A stretch of DNA of 64,000 bases. Source: Ashinkailepas kermadecensis. Taxonomy: Eukaryota > Arthropoda > Thecostraca > Neolepadidae. Shown here piece after piece: positions 47,191 to 57,834 of this stretch. The position numbers and the translations under genes were made by a program. The DNA is taken from NCBI GenBank assembly GCA_034440615.1, contig JAOTOM010004376.1:186001-250000 (forward strand), in the 5' to 3' direction. How positions within the stretch are numbered: position 1 is the stretch's first letter; each line of letters opens with the position of its first letter. The notes under the pieces were generated by a model, which worked only from the letters and a program-made list of their open reading frames with translations, did no database searches and was not told the origin of the DNA.

Positions 47191-49623
47191 TCACAGACTG
47201 GATACTAGGTCACGGGCGGTCGCTTCGCCTCTCACGTGCGATACAAACGGCCACCCGGATAGGCGGTCTACATACACAAGGTATGTACGGACAGCAGAGG
47301 CAAAGTAGTCCGCTGACACGGCCTCGAAGACCCTTGACGGCGTCTTCTCCGTCATCAGTGGCTCCTTCTGCTGGCTGGGCAGGTACAGCTGACACGCCTG
47401 GCAAGAACGCACACAGTTCTCCACATCTTGGTCGATGCCAGGCCAGTAGACGGCTTGGCGCGCCCGTCTTTTGGTCCGAGCTATGCCCTGGTGACTAGCG
47501 TGGAGCCGGCGCAGAGTCTCACGCCGCAGGCTCTGTGGCATGATCAGTCGATGGCCGCATACTACCAGGCCGTCGTCCACTGCCAGTCGATCGCGTACTC
47601 CCCAGTAGGGATGTAAACTTGGGTCCAGCTGCGTCTTGTGCTCCGGAAATCCCATCAGGACTTCCTCTTGCAGTGCGACCATGGTTGGATCTCTGTCGGC
47701 GGCTGCCCGTACAGCCGCCAGAGTCAGATCGTCGAACATAGCGGTTGTGGATCCGTCCTCTTGGCCGCTGGTGATGATGCGAGTGATCATGCTTCTGATC
47801 TGGTGGCTTATGTCCTTCTCGGCCTCTTCGTCTTCGGACTTTGGGTCATCTACCGGAGCTCGAGATAGAGCATCCGGAATGGCGTGTAATTTACCCTGGC
47901 GCCAGACGGCGACCAGACCGAACGCTGTCAGCCGTTCTCGCAGACGCTGGAGCCGAGGGTTTTCAATGTCGGCTAGGCTCTTGCTGTTCAGAATGGGGAT
48001 CAACGGCCGGTGATCGGTGATTACTTCAAACCGCTGCATCCCGGTTAGGTACATATAACATTTCCGGCACGCCCATGCCACGGCCAGCAACTCTATCTCG
48101 ATGATGGCATAACGCGTCTCAGTTTCCGTCAGGAAGCGAGAGCCACATTGGATCAGGTGCCATCTTCCATCGCTGTCCTGCTGTCGGAGACAGAACCCAA
48201 GGCCGCCAAGACGCTCTGCGTCGGTCTCCAGGACCGTTCGACGCTGAGGGTCGAAAAAATCCAACACCGGTGTCGTCACGAGCGCTTTCTTCACGTCTTT
48301 GAAGGCTTTATCTTGAGCCGGCGTCCAGAGCCATGCGTTTTTAGGACGCAGTAGCTGGCGAAGCGGATCAGCGGCTGCAGCAATTTCCGTCGAGAATTCG
48401 CCCAGCTGGTTGACCAGGCCAAGGAATGACCTTAGGTCGGTGATGCACCCCGGTTGTGGGAACTCTGCTATCGCCCGGAGCTTCTTGTCGTCGGATGTGT
48501 AGCCTGCTGCGCTGATCTTGTACCCACAAAAAGTAAATACATCCTGTGCGAACACACATTTGTTGGGATTCAGCGTAATGCCGTACACTTCACATCGCTT
48601 CAGAATCTCCCAGACGTGCTTCAGGTGAGCTTGGTAGTCGGCATCGTATGCGAGGATGTCGTCGACCACTTTGCAGGTGTTTGGAATGTCTCCCAGGGCT
48701 GCATCTCCTCGGCGGTTGTACTCATCGCCTGAGCTCACCAAGCCCATGCTTGCTCGTCGGCACCTGAACCTGCCGAAGGGGGTGATGAAGGTGGTGAGAT
48801 CCCTATCTTCATCGCGGATCTTGATCTGGAAGTAACCAGATAGCCCGTCCAGCTTCGTAAAGTACGACATGTTGCTGGAGATCGAGGCCACAACATCGTG
48901 CGGGGATGGCTGCGGGTACACCGGTCTCTTCACGTAGCGGTTTAACTTGGTTAAGTCAATGGTGAGCCGGCATCCCGAGACGGTCCCATCAGCCGATCGC
49001 TTGGCCACTGGCACGATATGGTGCACCCATGCTGTCGGGTGCTCCACTGGCTCGATGACTCCCATAGCCAGAAGCTCATCCAGCTGCCGTCGAACGTCTT
49101 CACGCCAGCATAATGGTATATGTCGCGCAGTGGTAAGCACAAATGGAACCGCGTCATCAGTTAACTCGATCTTCATCGGCTTCCCAGTCATCTCTCGTAG
49201 CGTTGACTTCACTCCGAACACCTGTGGGAAGTCGGCCTTCATGGCGGCAATGTGCGAGGCCATCACACGTGGATGGCTTCCCCCGACACGTCGCATCCCA
49301 TGTAGGCGTCCACACCGGCGGCTGCCTGGTGTCCGCCGGCGCTGGTTCAGAGTCGCTCGCGATAGATCCGGAGTCAGCTTCTGGTCCCCGCGGAGGTTCC
49401 TCGGCGGCTTGCGAGTTGCCGTTGCCCTGGTGTACCGGTGACACAGCCTTCCTGACTGGAGCTGCGTCGGTACCAAGATTATGCACCAGCTGGTTGGATC
49501 TCTTGCCCGGATCTCGATCCAGATCCGGATCCGGCGGCGGTGGCGATGGATCCCCGGCTGTGGCGACGTTGCGTATCTGCTCCGGAAAGTTCGCCGGCAG
49601 GATACCAAACTTGACACAATCAT
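47191..49623 (-). pseudogene. Retrotransposon reverse transcriptase, RNase H and integrase N-terminal part
   Basis: Conserved sequence starts near residue 120 of this 810-codon frame. Reverse transcriptase motifs include YFTKLDGLSGYFQIKI and the catalytic VVDDIL (residues 319-324, VVDD in place of the more common YxDD). RNase H follows (about residues 420-540), with LETDA and TDHRPL. The integrase zinc domain is HASHQGI...CVRSCQACQ, followed by the first catalytic Asp in SADYF. The frame stops at 47191 in the middle of the integrase core. The rest continues in a different frame to the left. Confidence 0.9.
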
Positions 49624-50359
49624 GCCATGACAGAAGTTGACTGTGAAGCTTCCGAACTACGGTGATTTGCACGGTTCGGATGATGTCACCCAGCTGAAGT
49701 GTGACGTCGCATGTCCCAAAAGTCTCCATCTCGTGATTGTCCGCGTTGAACAGTCGGCTAGTTGGTGGATTCAGGTCACGACGACAAATCCCCATCTTCT
49801 CAGCGCTGCTCAACGACAAAACAGACGTCTCAGCCCCGGAGTCTGGTGTCCAGGTGGTGCGGACCGTGCTACCGTCGGACCGATGTAGCTGCATCCGGAT
49901 TCGTGGTGAGTGATGAGCGGTCACTCCTCTGATCAGCACGTCCACGACGCGCGTAACCGGAAGCCGCTCGGCTGGCGCGCCTCTCGCGCCATCTTCAACA
50001 GGCACTAGCGGCACCTGGCGGCGTGATCTGGAAGCTTCTCGACCCTGGCGGCGGCGGCTGGAACTGCCCGCGCGCCGCTCGCTGCTCTCTGCGATGTTCC
50101 GACACACTGCTGAGAAGTGTCCCGTCTGGCGACACTTGTGACACAAGCGACCGATCGCTGGGCACGACCGACCGTCGTCGTGAGGCGATGCTCCGCACCG
50201 GCCGCACTTCTTCCCGGGCTTGGTTGACGGCCGCCGCACGCTGCTGGGACCACGAGCTCGGCAGCGCTCTTGTCTATACTGCGACACCGGGACAGTGCAG
50301 CCCCAGCCGCGCCGCCAATTGCAGTACTGTTGCTTGCAGCATTTTCCGACGCGCGACAA
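49157..50359 (-). pseudogene. Retrotransposon nucleocapsid zinc knuckles and aspartic protease
   Basis: This open frame overlaps the gag frame by about 355 bp. It carries a CCHC knuckle, CHKCRQTGHFSAVC (about 50102-50143), preceded by a second Cys/His cluster, and then the protease active site DSGAE (about residues 173-177). It ends in nonsense sequence antiparallel in meaning to the start of the reverse-transcriptase frame. The break lies near a run of five G at about 49276, so an indel there is likely. Confidence 0.85.
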
Positions 50360-51129
50360 ATGTCTGCAGCCGCTTGAAACGTCAGGTCGGCTACCTCCAA
50401 CATGCGGCGGCGTGCGTCCTCGTCACGCGTTCCGATCACTAGATGGTCCCTAAACCTATTGTCTGTACAATGCGAACAAAAGTCACAAAATGACGCTATC
50501 TCGTGCAATGCACAGAGGAAATCGTCAACTGTCTCGCCGGAATCCTGCACTCGCATATTAAATTCACGCCGGTCTATTACGATGTTGCGCTGTCGCCGCA
50601 GGTGTGCCTGCATGGCCATAATGATATCGTCCATGTCGGCGTCCTCGGAAACGGACAGCCCGAATCGGACCACTCGCGCCCAGTCGTCATCAAGCACCGA
50701 TAGTAGCGCAGCTCTCTGCTCTGCCGGGGAGAGTTCAGCAATCCCCGTCAGCAAGCTGTATCCAGCGAACTTGGTTTTCCACGTTTCAAAGTCCTTCAAC
50801 GAGGCTGATGAGGAGAGGCGGGGCGCCGGCGTAGCATGGGCGATCCTTGCCCGCTGTCGCGTCCCGGGCGCCGGCTGAGTGCCGCCAGATGAGACCTGGG
50901 CCACGGCCGCAGGCGCTCCGGCAGACAGCACTCGCTCCATAAGCGCAGCCATCTGATCCTCTCGACGCTGTGCCGATTCCAGTTGTAGCGCTAACATGCG
51001 CGTGAGCATCTCCACTTCTGGCGGCTTCTGCTCCCCGTCCACCGCGCCTGGTACCGCCTCTGCTCCGCCGCTCGCCGCCATGCCGGGCCGCGGACGATTA
51101 GCAGGGGCCGATACTGTGCCGCAACACAC
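50005..51129 (-). pseudogene. Retrotransposon gag (matrix/capsid part)
   Basis: This open frame of 374 codons starts 160 bp inside the 5' LTR. An alternative Met lies 16 codons in. Its centre has the Ty3/gypsy capsid pattern: RREFNMRVQDSGETVDDFL, then RFRDHLVIGTRDEDARRRML and ADICRASE. The zinc-knuckle region that should follow is read in another frame (see the next entry). The last roughly 115 codons here are therefore out of frame with the conserved protein. A frameshift near 50.3 kb is the simplest reading; a programmed shift is possible but unproven. Confidence 0.85.
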
Positions 51130-51291
51130 CTACCGCTGTGCTTCGGGCCAACGCCTACCAGAGATCACTGCACACTCCCAGCCTCACAGTTCACACACTA
51201 TCGTGATGTTGCACCCATGGGGACTTGCATCCAGTGGATCACTTATCACATCCTGAGCACCGGCTAGGTCGAGCCGTAACCGACCGCGCCA

Positions 51292-51437
51292 TGTAATGTT
51301 CGTAGGCTCCGGCTCAGATCCGTGCTCGGGAGCAGCGGCCACACACGCGAGGGTCGTGGGTCAGACTGAATGTTTATTGGCTGCGGCTCACAGCTGGCTG
51401 CAGCTGTGGGCTGCCATATGTAAGGAAATACCCAACA
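51292..51437 (-). repeat. 5' LTR of the Ty3/gypsy-type element
   Basis: This 146-bp LTR reads TGTTGGGTATTT...TTACA on the minus strand and is directly followed by the primer-binding site. It matches the 3' LTR except at 51341. Confidence 0.93.
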
Positions 51438-51785
51438 CCCTCGAGGGTCCGTCACGACATACCAGCCGACCCTCGAGGGTCCGCCACGACTTACCAGCCG
51501 ACCCTCGAGGGTCCGCCACGACATACCAGCCGACCCTCGAGGGTCCGCCACGACATACCAGCCGACCCTCGAGGGTCCGTCACGACATACCAGCCGGCCC
51601 TCGAGGGTCCGTCACGACATACCAGCCGACCCTCGAGGGTCCGTCACGACGTACCAGCCGACCCTCGAGGGTCCGTCACAACACACCAGCCGACCCTCGA
51701 GGGTCCGCCACGACATACCAGCCGACCCTCGAGGGTCCGCCACGACATACCAGCCGGCCCTCGAGGGTCAGCCACGACATACAGG
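51438..51785. repeat. 32-bp palindromic array, right part
   Basis: About 11 units of CGACATACCAGCCG plus the perfect palindrome GACCCTCGAGGGTC plus CGTCA. The LTR element separates it from the left part at 45.4-46.0 kb; the CCCTC duplication shows it was one array before insertion. Confidence 0.95.
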
Positions 51786-51820
51786 CGCCGGCGCGCCACG
51801 TGACTGGTGACGTCACCCAC

Positions 51821-51905
51821 CTGCAGCTGGAACACGATGTCCTGCACGTGCTTCTGGTCGAGCAGCTCCAACTTGACGAGTACATCCGAGCGCAGCTTTG
51901 CGAAC
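51821..51905 (-). CDS. PICK1: PICK1 exon g: BAR domain
   Basis: The exon has one base plus 28 codons: FAKLRSDVLVKLELLDQKHV, then QDIVFQLQ. DQKHVQDIVFQLQ is nearly invariant in the family. The acceptor is CATTCCAG|G and the donor CTGCAG|GTGGGT. About 40 bp past the donor a 32-bp palindromic array starts; it is split by the LTR retrotransposon. Confidence 0.95.
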
Positions 51906-51999
51906 CTGGAATGGGGAACAAATGACACGATTGGCTGATGAACCTGAGACACATCGAATGCGCCTTGGGTTCCTGTACGACGACACTGCTAGGTCACTA

Positions 52000-52085
52000 G
52001 TTGACCCCGCCGGCTGTCAGGCTCGAACCCACGACCTTGCAATCAAGAGCCCAACGCCCTTCCGACTGGCCTCAGCCATACTTAG
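52000..52085 (-). mobile_element. tRNA-derived SINE, third type
   Basis: The minus strand reads GGCTGAGGCCAGTCGGAAGG and GTCGTGGGTTCGAGCCTGAC (B box). Spacing fits a pol III promoter. It sits just upstream of PICK1 exon g. Confidence 0.55.
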
Positions 52086-52589
52086 AAATGCGTCAGATGG
52101 TGGCCGAGAGAACCCAGCTGATAGTCACACCACCGATCCAGGTGCGTTGTTACCCTTTGGCCACTTTTTATCATTGTGTAGCTTGCACAGGTCAGACGCC
52201 ACCCGATGGCAACATTTGCTATCGTCCTCCTCATACGACTGTCCGTTTTTCCTCAACGTTACGAGCTGTTGAGCACAATATCACAAACACGTCGTGACGC
52301 CTGTCAAGAGGTCTGCCGGCGCCCGATATATGAGCGACGCACACCACGCATCTCAAAGAGAAGTGTCCGCACAAGTTCAGAACACACCAAGGTGTCATTT
52401 CGATGAAGTATCAACAGGTGTCCGACAAGTATCCACAGCTGCTGCGCCCACCACCACTACCATCCGCGAAAACACACTCCAGGGAGTTGGCAAGCAGTCA
52501 CTATATGCGATTGAGCTAACCTTTGAGCTAGATTCCAAATACGACATTCCACTAGAAGAGCACGCACGCTAAAGATCACGTGGCCCACC

Positions 52590-53040
52590 GTCTACACCAC
52601 GCAACGCACACAGCCCACCACGCGACCCACTGCAACATCACGAAACGCACTCCCCCCGAGACCATGTGATCCACAGCCCAGATCACGTGACTGACTACAA
52701 CACCACCAGACTTTGACGATATTCAACACCCCATCACACTCACCCAGAGATCACGTGACACATAGGCGGGACCACGTGACTGCAACACCACCAGACGCAC
52801 ACCACAAGCTTACGTGACTGCAACACCACCAGACGCACACCCCAAGCTTACGTGACTGCAACACCACCAGACGCACACCACAAGCTTACGTGACCCACAG
52901 CATATGCCACGTAACCCATACCCCGAGGCCACGCCACCCATAGACGACACCACGTGACTACAACACCACAAGACACACACACAGAGCTCACGTGACCCAC
53001 AGTGTACACCACATAGCCCACACCCCCAAACCACGTGGCC
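52590..53040. repeat. About 40-bp array near the PICK1 exon f donor
   Basis: Units contain CACGTGACTGCAACACCACC and AGACGCACACCACAAGCTTA. The three central copies (52790-52910) are nearly identical and the outer ones are degenerate. Each unit has a CACGTG or TACGTG box. Confidence 0.82.
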
Positions 53041-53051
53041 GAGCGTCTGAC

Positions 53052-53167
53052 CTGAGCCGACCCTGCTGGCGACAGCGCAGGATCAGCCGGTACTCGTAGT
53101 TGCCCGTCTCCAGCCGGTAGAGCGGCTCCTGCAGCGCCGCGTAGCTGTACTCCTCGTCGTCCATCTC
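53052..53167 (-). CDS. PICK1: PICK1 exon f: BAR domain
   Basis: The exon encodes 38 codons plus two bases: EMDDEEYSYAALQEPLYRLE, then TGNYEYRLILRCRQ. The acceptor is TCGGCAG|GAG; the donor is CTCAG|GTCAGA. Splicing to exon g completes an Arg codon and gives the expected RFAKLR sequence. A 40-bp array begins a short distance into the following intron. Confidence 0.94.
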
Positions 53168-53639
53168 CTGCCGACACGGGCGCGCGTCACGTCACCTTAC
53201 TTATGCCACGTCCATACTAATGAACGCAGGGCGGTGTACGTGGCGTCATCTCACGTACATCACGTTCACACTAGTGGGTGGTTCACGTTCACCACCGCAG
53301 GGTGGTGAACGCATGGTCCCAGAGATCCCTCACAAAGAGCACGGACAATATGGATGCTGCAAAGCACCAAATTTACCTTGGATGGGATCCTCATTAAACT
53401 GCGGACGTCATTTACATCCACTGATCATAACTTCGTCCGGCGGTAGCACTAAACCGTGAACCATTCTTAAGAATGCGCGGAATCCGTTCCATGCATGAGG
53501 AACAAACCCTAAAAACAGAAATTATATCAATACGGCCGTCCCTTAAGTTCATTTTAATGCCCTACCGTCCCGCATTATAGGCTCCTATTACCTCCTAGCC
53601 CTTAAATCATACCCACGAAAGAAGAGGCGACAGCCTCAC

Positions 53640-53753
53640 CTTAACCTTCAGGCAATAGCTGAGGTACTCAAACTTTGCGTCCAGGTACTTCTTAATGGTC
53701 AGCTTGGTATCCGGTATCGCCTTATGCAGATACGTCCCAAGGTCAGACAGGAT
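53640..53753 (-). CDS. PICK1: PICK1 exon e: BAR domain
   Basis: The exon encodes 38 codons, phase 0: ILSDLGTYLHKAIPDTKL, then KKYLDAKFEYLSYCLKVK. This stretch is nearly invariant in the family and carries basic residues of the concave membrane-binding face. The acceptor is GCGCAG|ATC; the donor is GTTAAG|GTGAGG. The two flanking introns (472 and 783 bp) are the only ones in the gene where I see no tandem array. Confidence 0.95.
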
Positions 53754-54536
53754 CTGCGCACATAACCAGCCAGAAGTGTCATAGCAAAACGGCACGTGAA
53801 ATTACGACGCAATACCATAGCATACTACTTCATTCTAGCAGCATAGTGTAGACTGTAGACTGTAGATAGTATGCTGCAATATAATATAGACAAAACAATG
53901 CAATAGCAGCACAGCAGCGTAAGATGGAGCATCATCTGAACTATAACTGGGCAGATCAAGTCGTGTTAACACTTCGCTAGCTAATATCGCGGCGGTTTCA
54001 AGCGCAGCATTTTAATATTAATTGCGGACTTACGTGTGGCCCTTGCTTGGGCTTAAAGACCGCATAACCACAATACAGGGTTATCACACTCCTGCCAGGG
54101 TTATCACACTCCTGCAGTTGGGTGCAAATTAACACCTAACATAACTTTTTCTTACATCGCTTCTAATATCCATTGCGAATCCTTATACCCAGCTACATAC
54201 TCGTCAGTTGTGTACATGTTAGAAGGTAGGATCATGCAGGATTCATCCAGTTTTTTTTCTGAGCTGTAGATATTGCATACCAAAAATGGTTGCCTGTTTT
54301 TATTCACACATTAATAAAATAGTTCTTTCAACCAAATTGAGCATAAACTAACATAAAAATCAGATAAAACAGCTCTAGTTGGGATTCAACATTTCATGCC
54401 CCAAAATGTACGTCTTAGTACTTCGATTTTACATGTCTTCCTCATCCCTGGTAAATTTTCGCACATCGGACACCTAGCTCAACACGAATGTGAGAGCACT
54501 GCCGTGACGGGCGTGACGTGCCAGCATCAGCCTCAC
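53754..54536 (-). other. PICK1 intron between exons d and e
   Basis: 783 bp of AT-richer sequence without tandem arrays or mobile elements that I recognise. Confidence 0.7.
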
Positions 54537-54670
54537 CGGCTTAAGAGAGCGCAGCAGTTTAACGCCGTTCTTCTCCATGACACGGTGGGCGTCGCCGAAG
54601 CTGGTGAACACCTCGCTGGCGCCGGGCTGCGGCTCCCGCGCGCCAATCACAGAGAACGTGTCGCCGAACG
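54537..54670 (-). CDS. PICK1: PICK1 exon d: BAR domain, central part
   Basis: The exon has two bases plus 44 codons: FGDTFSVIGAREPQPGASEV, then DAHRVMEKNG and LLRSLKP. The REPQP motif is a PICK1 signature. The acceptor is TTGGCAG|CG and the donor CCG|GTGAGG (phase 0). The first 28 or so exon bases recur, mutated, in a 62-bp array in the upstream intron. Confidence 0.94.
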
Positions 54671-54673
54671 CTG

Positions 54674-55095
54674 CCAATCACACGCCGGCTGGTGACACCG
54701 ACAACCAATCACAGGCAACCTGTCGCCGAATGCCACCAATCACACGCCGGCTGGTGACACCGACAACCAATCACAGGCAGCCTGTCGTCGAATACCACCA
54801 ATCACACACCGGTGTGTGGTACCGAAGCCACCAATCACACCGCGCCCACCACAACCAACACAGAGAACTCCCCTTACACGCAACCAATCAGGCAGTCGCC
54901 GAAGCCACCAATCACATGCCTTTTACAAAAATAATTTGCCGGCCGGTGATACCGACACCCAATCACAGGCAGCCTGTTGCCGAAGGCCGCCAATCGCACA
55001 TCCTGCCGCTGAACTATGCCAATCACGGACAAATTGACGCCACCAGCAGCCAATCACAGGAAACGCGTCTCCGAAGGCTACCAACTGCATATCGC
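54674..55095. repeat. 62-bp array containing the PICK1 exon d acceptor and first exon bases
   Basis: About six increasingly diverged units lie upstream of exon d. Each contains, on the minus strand, TTCGGCGACAGGTTGCC and TGTGATTGG, matching exon d's start TTCGGCGACACGTTCTCTG and its GTGATTGG. The acceptor GGCAG is altered to GGTGG in the copies. The plus strand shows repeated CCAATCAC boxes. Confidence 0.88.
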
Positions 55096-55099
55096 GGCC

Positions 55100-55192
55100 C
55101 ATAGGTTGGTTGTTGGTTATTAGTTTTAGAATTTGAGCCACCAGCAACCAATCACGCCGAGGTGAGAAGAGTAGCGACAGGTGAGATAAATT
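55100..55192 (-). mobile_element. tRNA-Val-like SINE, 3' fragment
   Basis: This is an internally rearranged remnant with the tail motif (GGTTGGTTGTTGGTTATT on plus) and the segment GAGTAGCGACAGGTGAG. The tRNA head is missing. Confidence 0.5.
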
Positions 55193-56141
55193 TTTTTGAA
55201 AAATTTATAATCGCCGAACTTTGCCAATGACAGACCACCTGAGGTCGCCATGAACTGAACACGAAATACTGCCATTTATAGCCATCCGATGTCACAAACA
55301 GCCATTTACACAGAACGTGCCGATCAACTTCTTTTCTGCCTCCATGACTGTAAGAGTGATCCTATCTTGTTTGCATCCTCACCTACAGCGCTGTCATAAC
55401 ACGAATCTAGCGTGACATAACATAACATGCCCATGTGGACCCATACCAGCTCGGCATGCATCAAATAATCCGGAGCTAGACTGAGAATGGTCAAGTAGGC
55501 GTGAACCATAACCATAGCACAATGATAGATTATTCGTGAAATAGGGTGGAATATACCACCTACTGAGCACTGAAGAGACATCCTTCCCAAAGAAGTATCG
55601 ACATCGTGCTTCTTGATGTGTGTTTATGAAGTCCCTATGCCTCATTTCTAACGGTGTTTTGTGTACAAGTATCATGCTTATGCTCACCATTAAAGATTGT
55701 GATATATAAACATCTCGTACCTAACGGGTTTTCAGGTAAAAAGATGGCACATGATATGGTGTACTGCTCGATACCAATTTGCGAATAGCATGGCATTCTT
55801 ATCGTTGTCATTAACGAAAGTATCCCTATATTAAGTGCCTCCCAAGATAAACAAAAAAAATGCGCATACAAACACACCATGGGCTCAAAATTGAGTTGAA
55901 AAGGACTTAAACGATATTCTAAACATCTCTTCATGGCCAAGTTCGACGTCTTACTGGACTCGTTTGGACATCCTACACCTTACTAAAAACATAATTTTTA
56001 CGTGCCATAGCACAACATGCACTTGACAGGCAAATATACTCGAACACATTTCGATGCCGGATCATTTTCTTCAGGAAAGCGATACGTCCCGCCGTATTGC
56101 ATCCTACTCGTCCCTCGGCGTGTTCGATCTGCGAGGCTCAT
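55193..56141 (-). other. PICK1 intron between exons c and d (unique part)
   Basis: No exon or element recognised between the SINE fragment and the duplicated donor region. Confidence 0.6.
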
Positions 56142-56234
56142 CTTTGTGCACCCGGCACAGTTTGGTCTGCTCACCTTTGTGCACCCGGCACAGTTCGATA
56201 CGCGAGGCTCACCTTTGTGTATCCGGCACAGTTC
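56142..56234 (-). repeat. Triplicated exon c tail plus donor
   Basis: The exon end GAACTGTGCCGGATACACAAAG with its donor GTGAGC is followed by a second copy, 38 bp on, with an intact donor (56175/56174). A third copy near 56142 has the donor GT changed to AT. Confidence 0.9.
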
Positions 56235-56321
56235 GAAGAACGCCTTGAGCACCTTCTTCAGGTGGTCCACCACGCCCTGGTACATGTTTTCGGTGCGCTC
56301 CAGCTCTTCCAGTCGTTTCAC
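56213..56321 (-). CDS. PICK1: PICK1 exon c: start of the BAR domain
   Basis: The exon encodes 36 codons plus one base, starting VKRLEELERTENMYQG and ending FFELCRIHK. This is the first long BAR helix. The acceptor is CGCCAG|GTG; the donor is CAAAG|GTGAGC (phase 1). It joins exon d to give the family's HK-AFGD sequence. The exon tail and donor are duplicated twice immediately downstream (56142-56212). Confidence 0.94.
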
Positions 56322-56344
56322 CTGGCGTCGGACAGACTGTGTTG

Positions 56345-56935
56345 GACAGATGCTACACCTCCCGAGCACAGCTCACACCACCTGGTGAGGGACGTCACAC
56401 CTCCCGAGCACAGCTCACACCACCTGGTGAGGGACGTCACACCTCCCGAGCACAGCTCACACCACCTGGTGAGGGACGTCACACCTCCCGAGCACAGCTC
56501 ACACCACCTGGTGAGGTACACCACACCTCCTGAGCACAGCTCACACCGCCACCTGGTGAGGGATACCACACCTCCCGAGCACAGCTCACACCAACCTGGT
56601 AAGGGACGTCACACCCTCCTGTGCACAGCTCACACCGCCACTTGCTGAGGGACGTCACACCTCCCGAGCACAGCTCACACCACCTGGTGAGGGACGTCAC
56701 ACCCCCGAGCACAGCTCACACCACCTGGTGAGGGACGTCACACCTCCCGAGCACAGCTCACACCACCTGGTGAGGGACGTCACACCTCCCGAGCACAGCT
56801 CACACCACCTGGTGAGGGACGTCACACCTCCCGAGCACAGCTCACACCACCTGGTGAGGGACGTCACACCTCCCGAGCACAGCTCACACCACCTGGTGAG
56901 GGATACCACACCTCCCGAGCACAGCTCACACGAGA
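56345..56935. repeat. 42-bp array upstream of PICK1 exon c
   Basis: About 14 copies of a unit containing CTCCCGAGCACAGCTCACAC, CACCTGGTGAGG and GACGTCACAC. On the minus strand each unit has CACCAG|GTGGTG, similar to the real exon c acceptor CGCCAG|GTGAAA. Confidence 0.9.
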
Positions 56936-57034
56936 CATGCACGCTAAACGTTACGGTCCTCGCTAGCGCCCCAGTCCCAACTATGGTTGAGTTCTGCCTG
57001 ATAACCGCATCTCAACCTTAAAAGTAAAACATCT

Positions 57035-57110
57035 AGAACTGAACCACATAACTCACAGTTACGAAACAAACGACTTGTTAACCACTACATCACATGCCCC
57101 CAATTTGGAG
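57035..57110 (-). mobile_element. tRNA-like SINE fragment
   Basis: The minus strand reads GATGTAGTGGTTAACAAGTC (A box-like) and GTGGTTCAGTTCTAGATG (weak B box). This is probably an old tRNA-derived SINE in the PICK1 intron between exons b and c. Confidence 0.45.
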
Positions 57111-57834
57111 GAGATTTATCAGTACGAGGAGACATACAAAGATGGGAGCATAGCAAAGTGTAGCATATGCTCCATATTGTGTTGTGTCGGAAAGGTGGTA
57201 TATTTCAGCAGAGCAAGACAAGAGAGATGATCGAAAAGAGAGGAGGACCTGCTCATTAAGCTGTCTCTCGATGGACTAGACATACACTGGGTAGGTGATT
57301 ACGCTTCCGTTTGACTTTAATAGGCACCAGACGAGAACATCGGCACCACTGACCAGTTCACACCCAAGGACTCCGCGCTAGGACACCCATAGCCGACCCC
57401 ACCCATAGCCAAGAGGCTGGTGCATGGTCTGGTCTGCCTAGTGCGGACTTATCCTCGCGATGCCTAGTCCCCGCATCATGCAAAATGGTCGCAATCAGTT
57501 CCTGGCTTTTCCCTATAGTGCGGCAATTCTACAAGGTAAACACAATCTTAGTTATCTCAAGAGAGCTATGCTTGTGATCATGTCCAACAAACGAATTAGT
57601 GCACAAATACATAATAAATAAATGACACAATTTCATCTGAACATGGATGTAGGAGACAAGAAGCTAAATTTACTTGAATGTCGTAACAAATGCAGGACAA
57701 ATGTGCGATATCACGATGGATAAGTGTCATCCCACTAACAAAACATGTTCAAACTTGGTCACTGAAATAAATCCCCGGGGTGAAGAATGTTGTGTTTATC
57801 GAGCAATCAGCTTTAGCACTGGACTATCTCCAGA

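Larger units (their letters stand above)
46043..51437 (-). mobile_element. Ty3/gypsy-type LTR retrotransposon, complete but mutated
   Basis: Two 146-bp LTRs (46043-46188, 51292-51437) differ at one base (46092 G, 51341 A). They end TG...CA and are flanked by the 5-bp duplication CCCTC (46038-46042, 51438-51442). Transcription is on the minus strand, so the right LTR is the 5' one. A primer-binding site starting TGGCGCGGTCGG abuts it (51274-51291), and the polypurine tract TTGGGGGAGG precedes the 3' LTR (46189-46198). Gag, protease, reverse transcriptase, RNase H and integrase all lie between, in the Ty3 order, but in several frames. The near-identical LTRs mean a recent insertion. It lies in the PICK1 intron between exons g and h, inside a pre-existing 32-bp array, in the same orientation as the gene. 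Confidence 0.95.
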
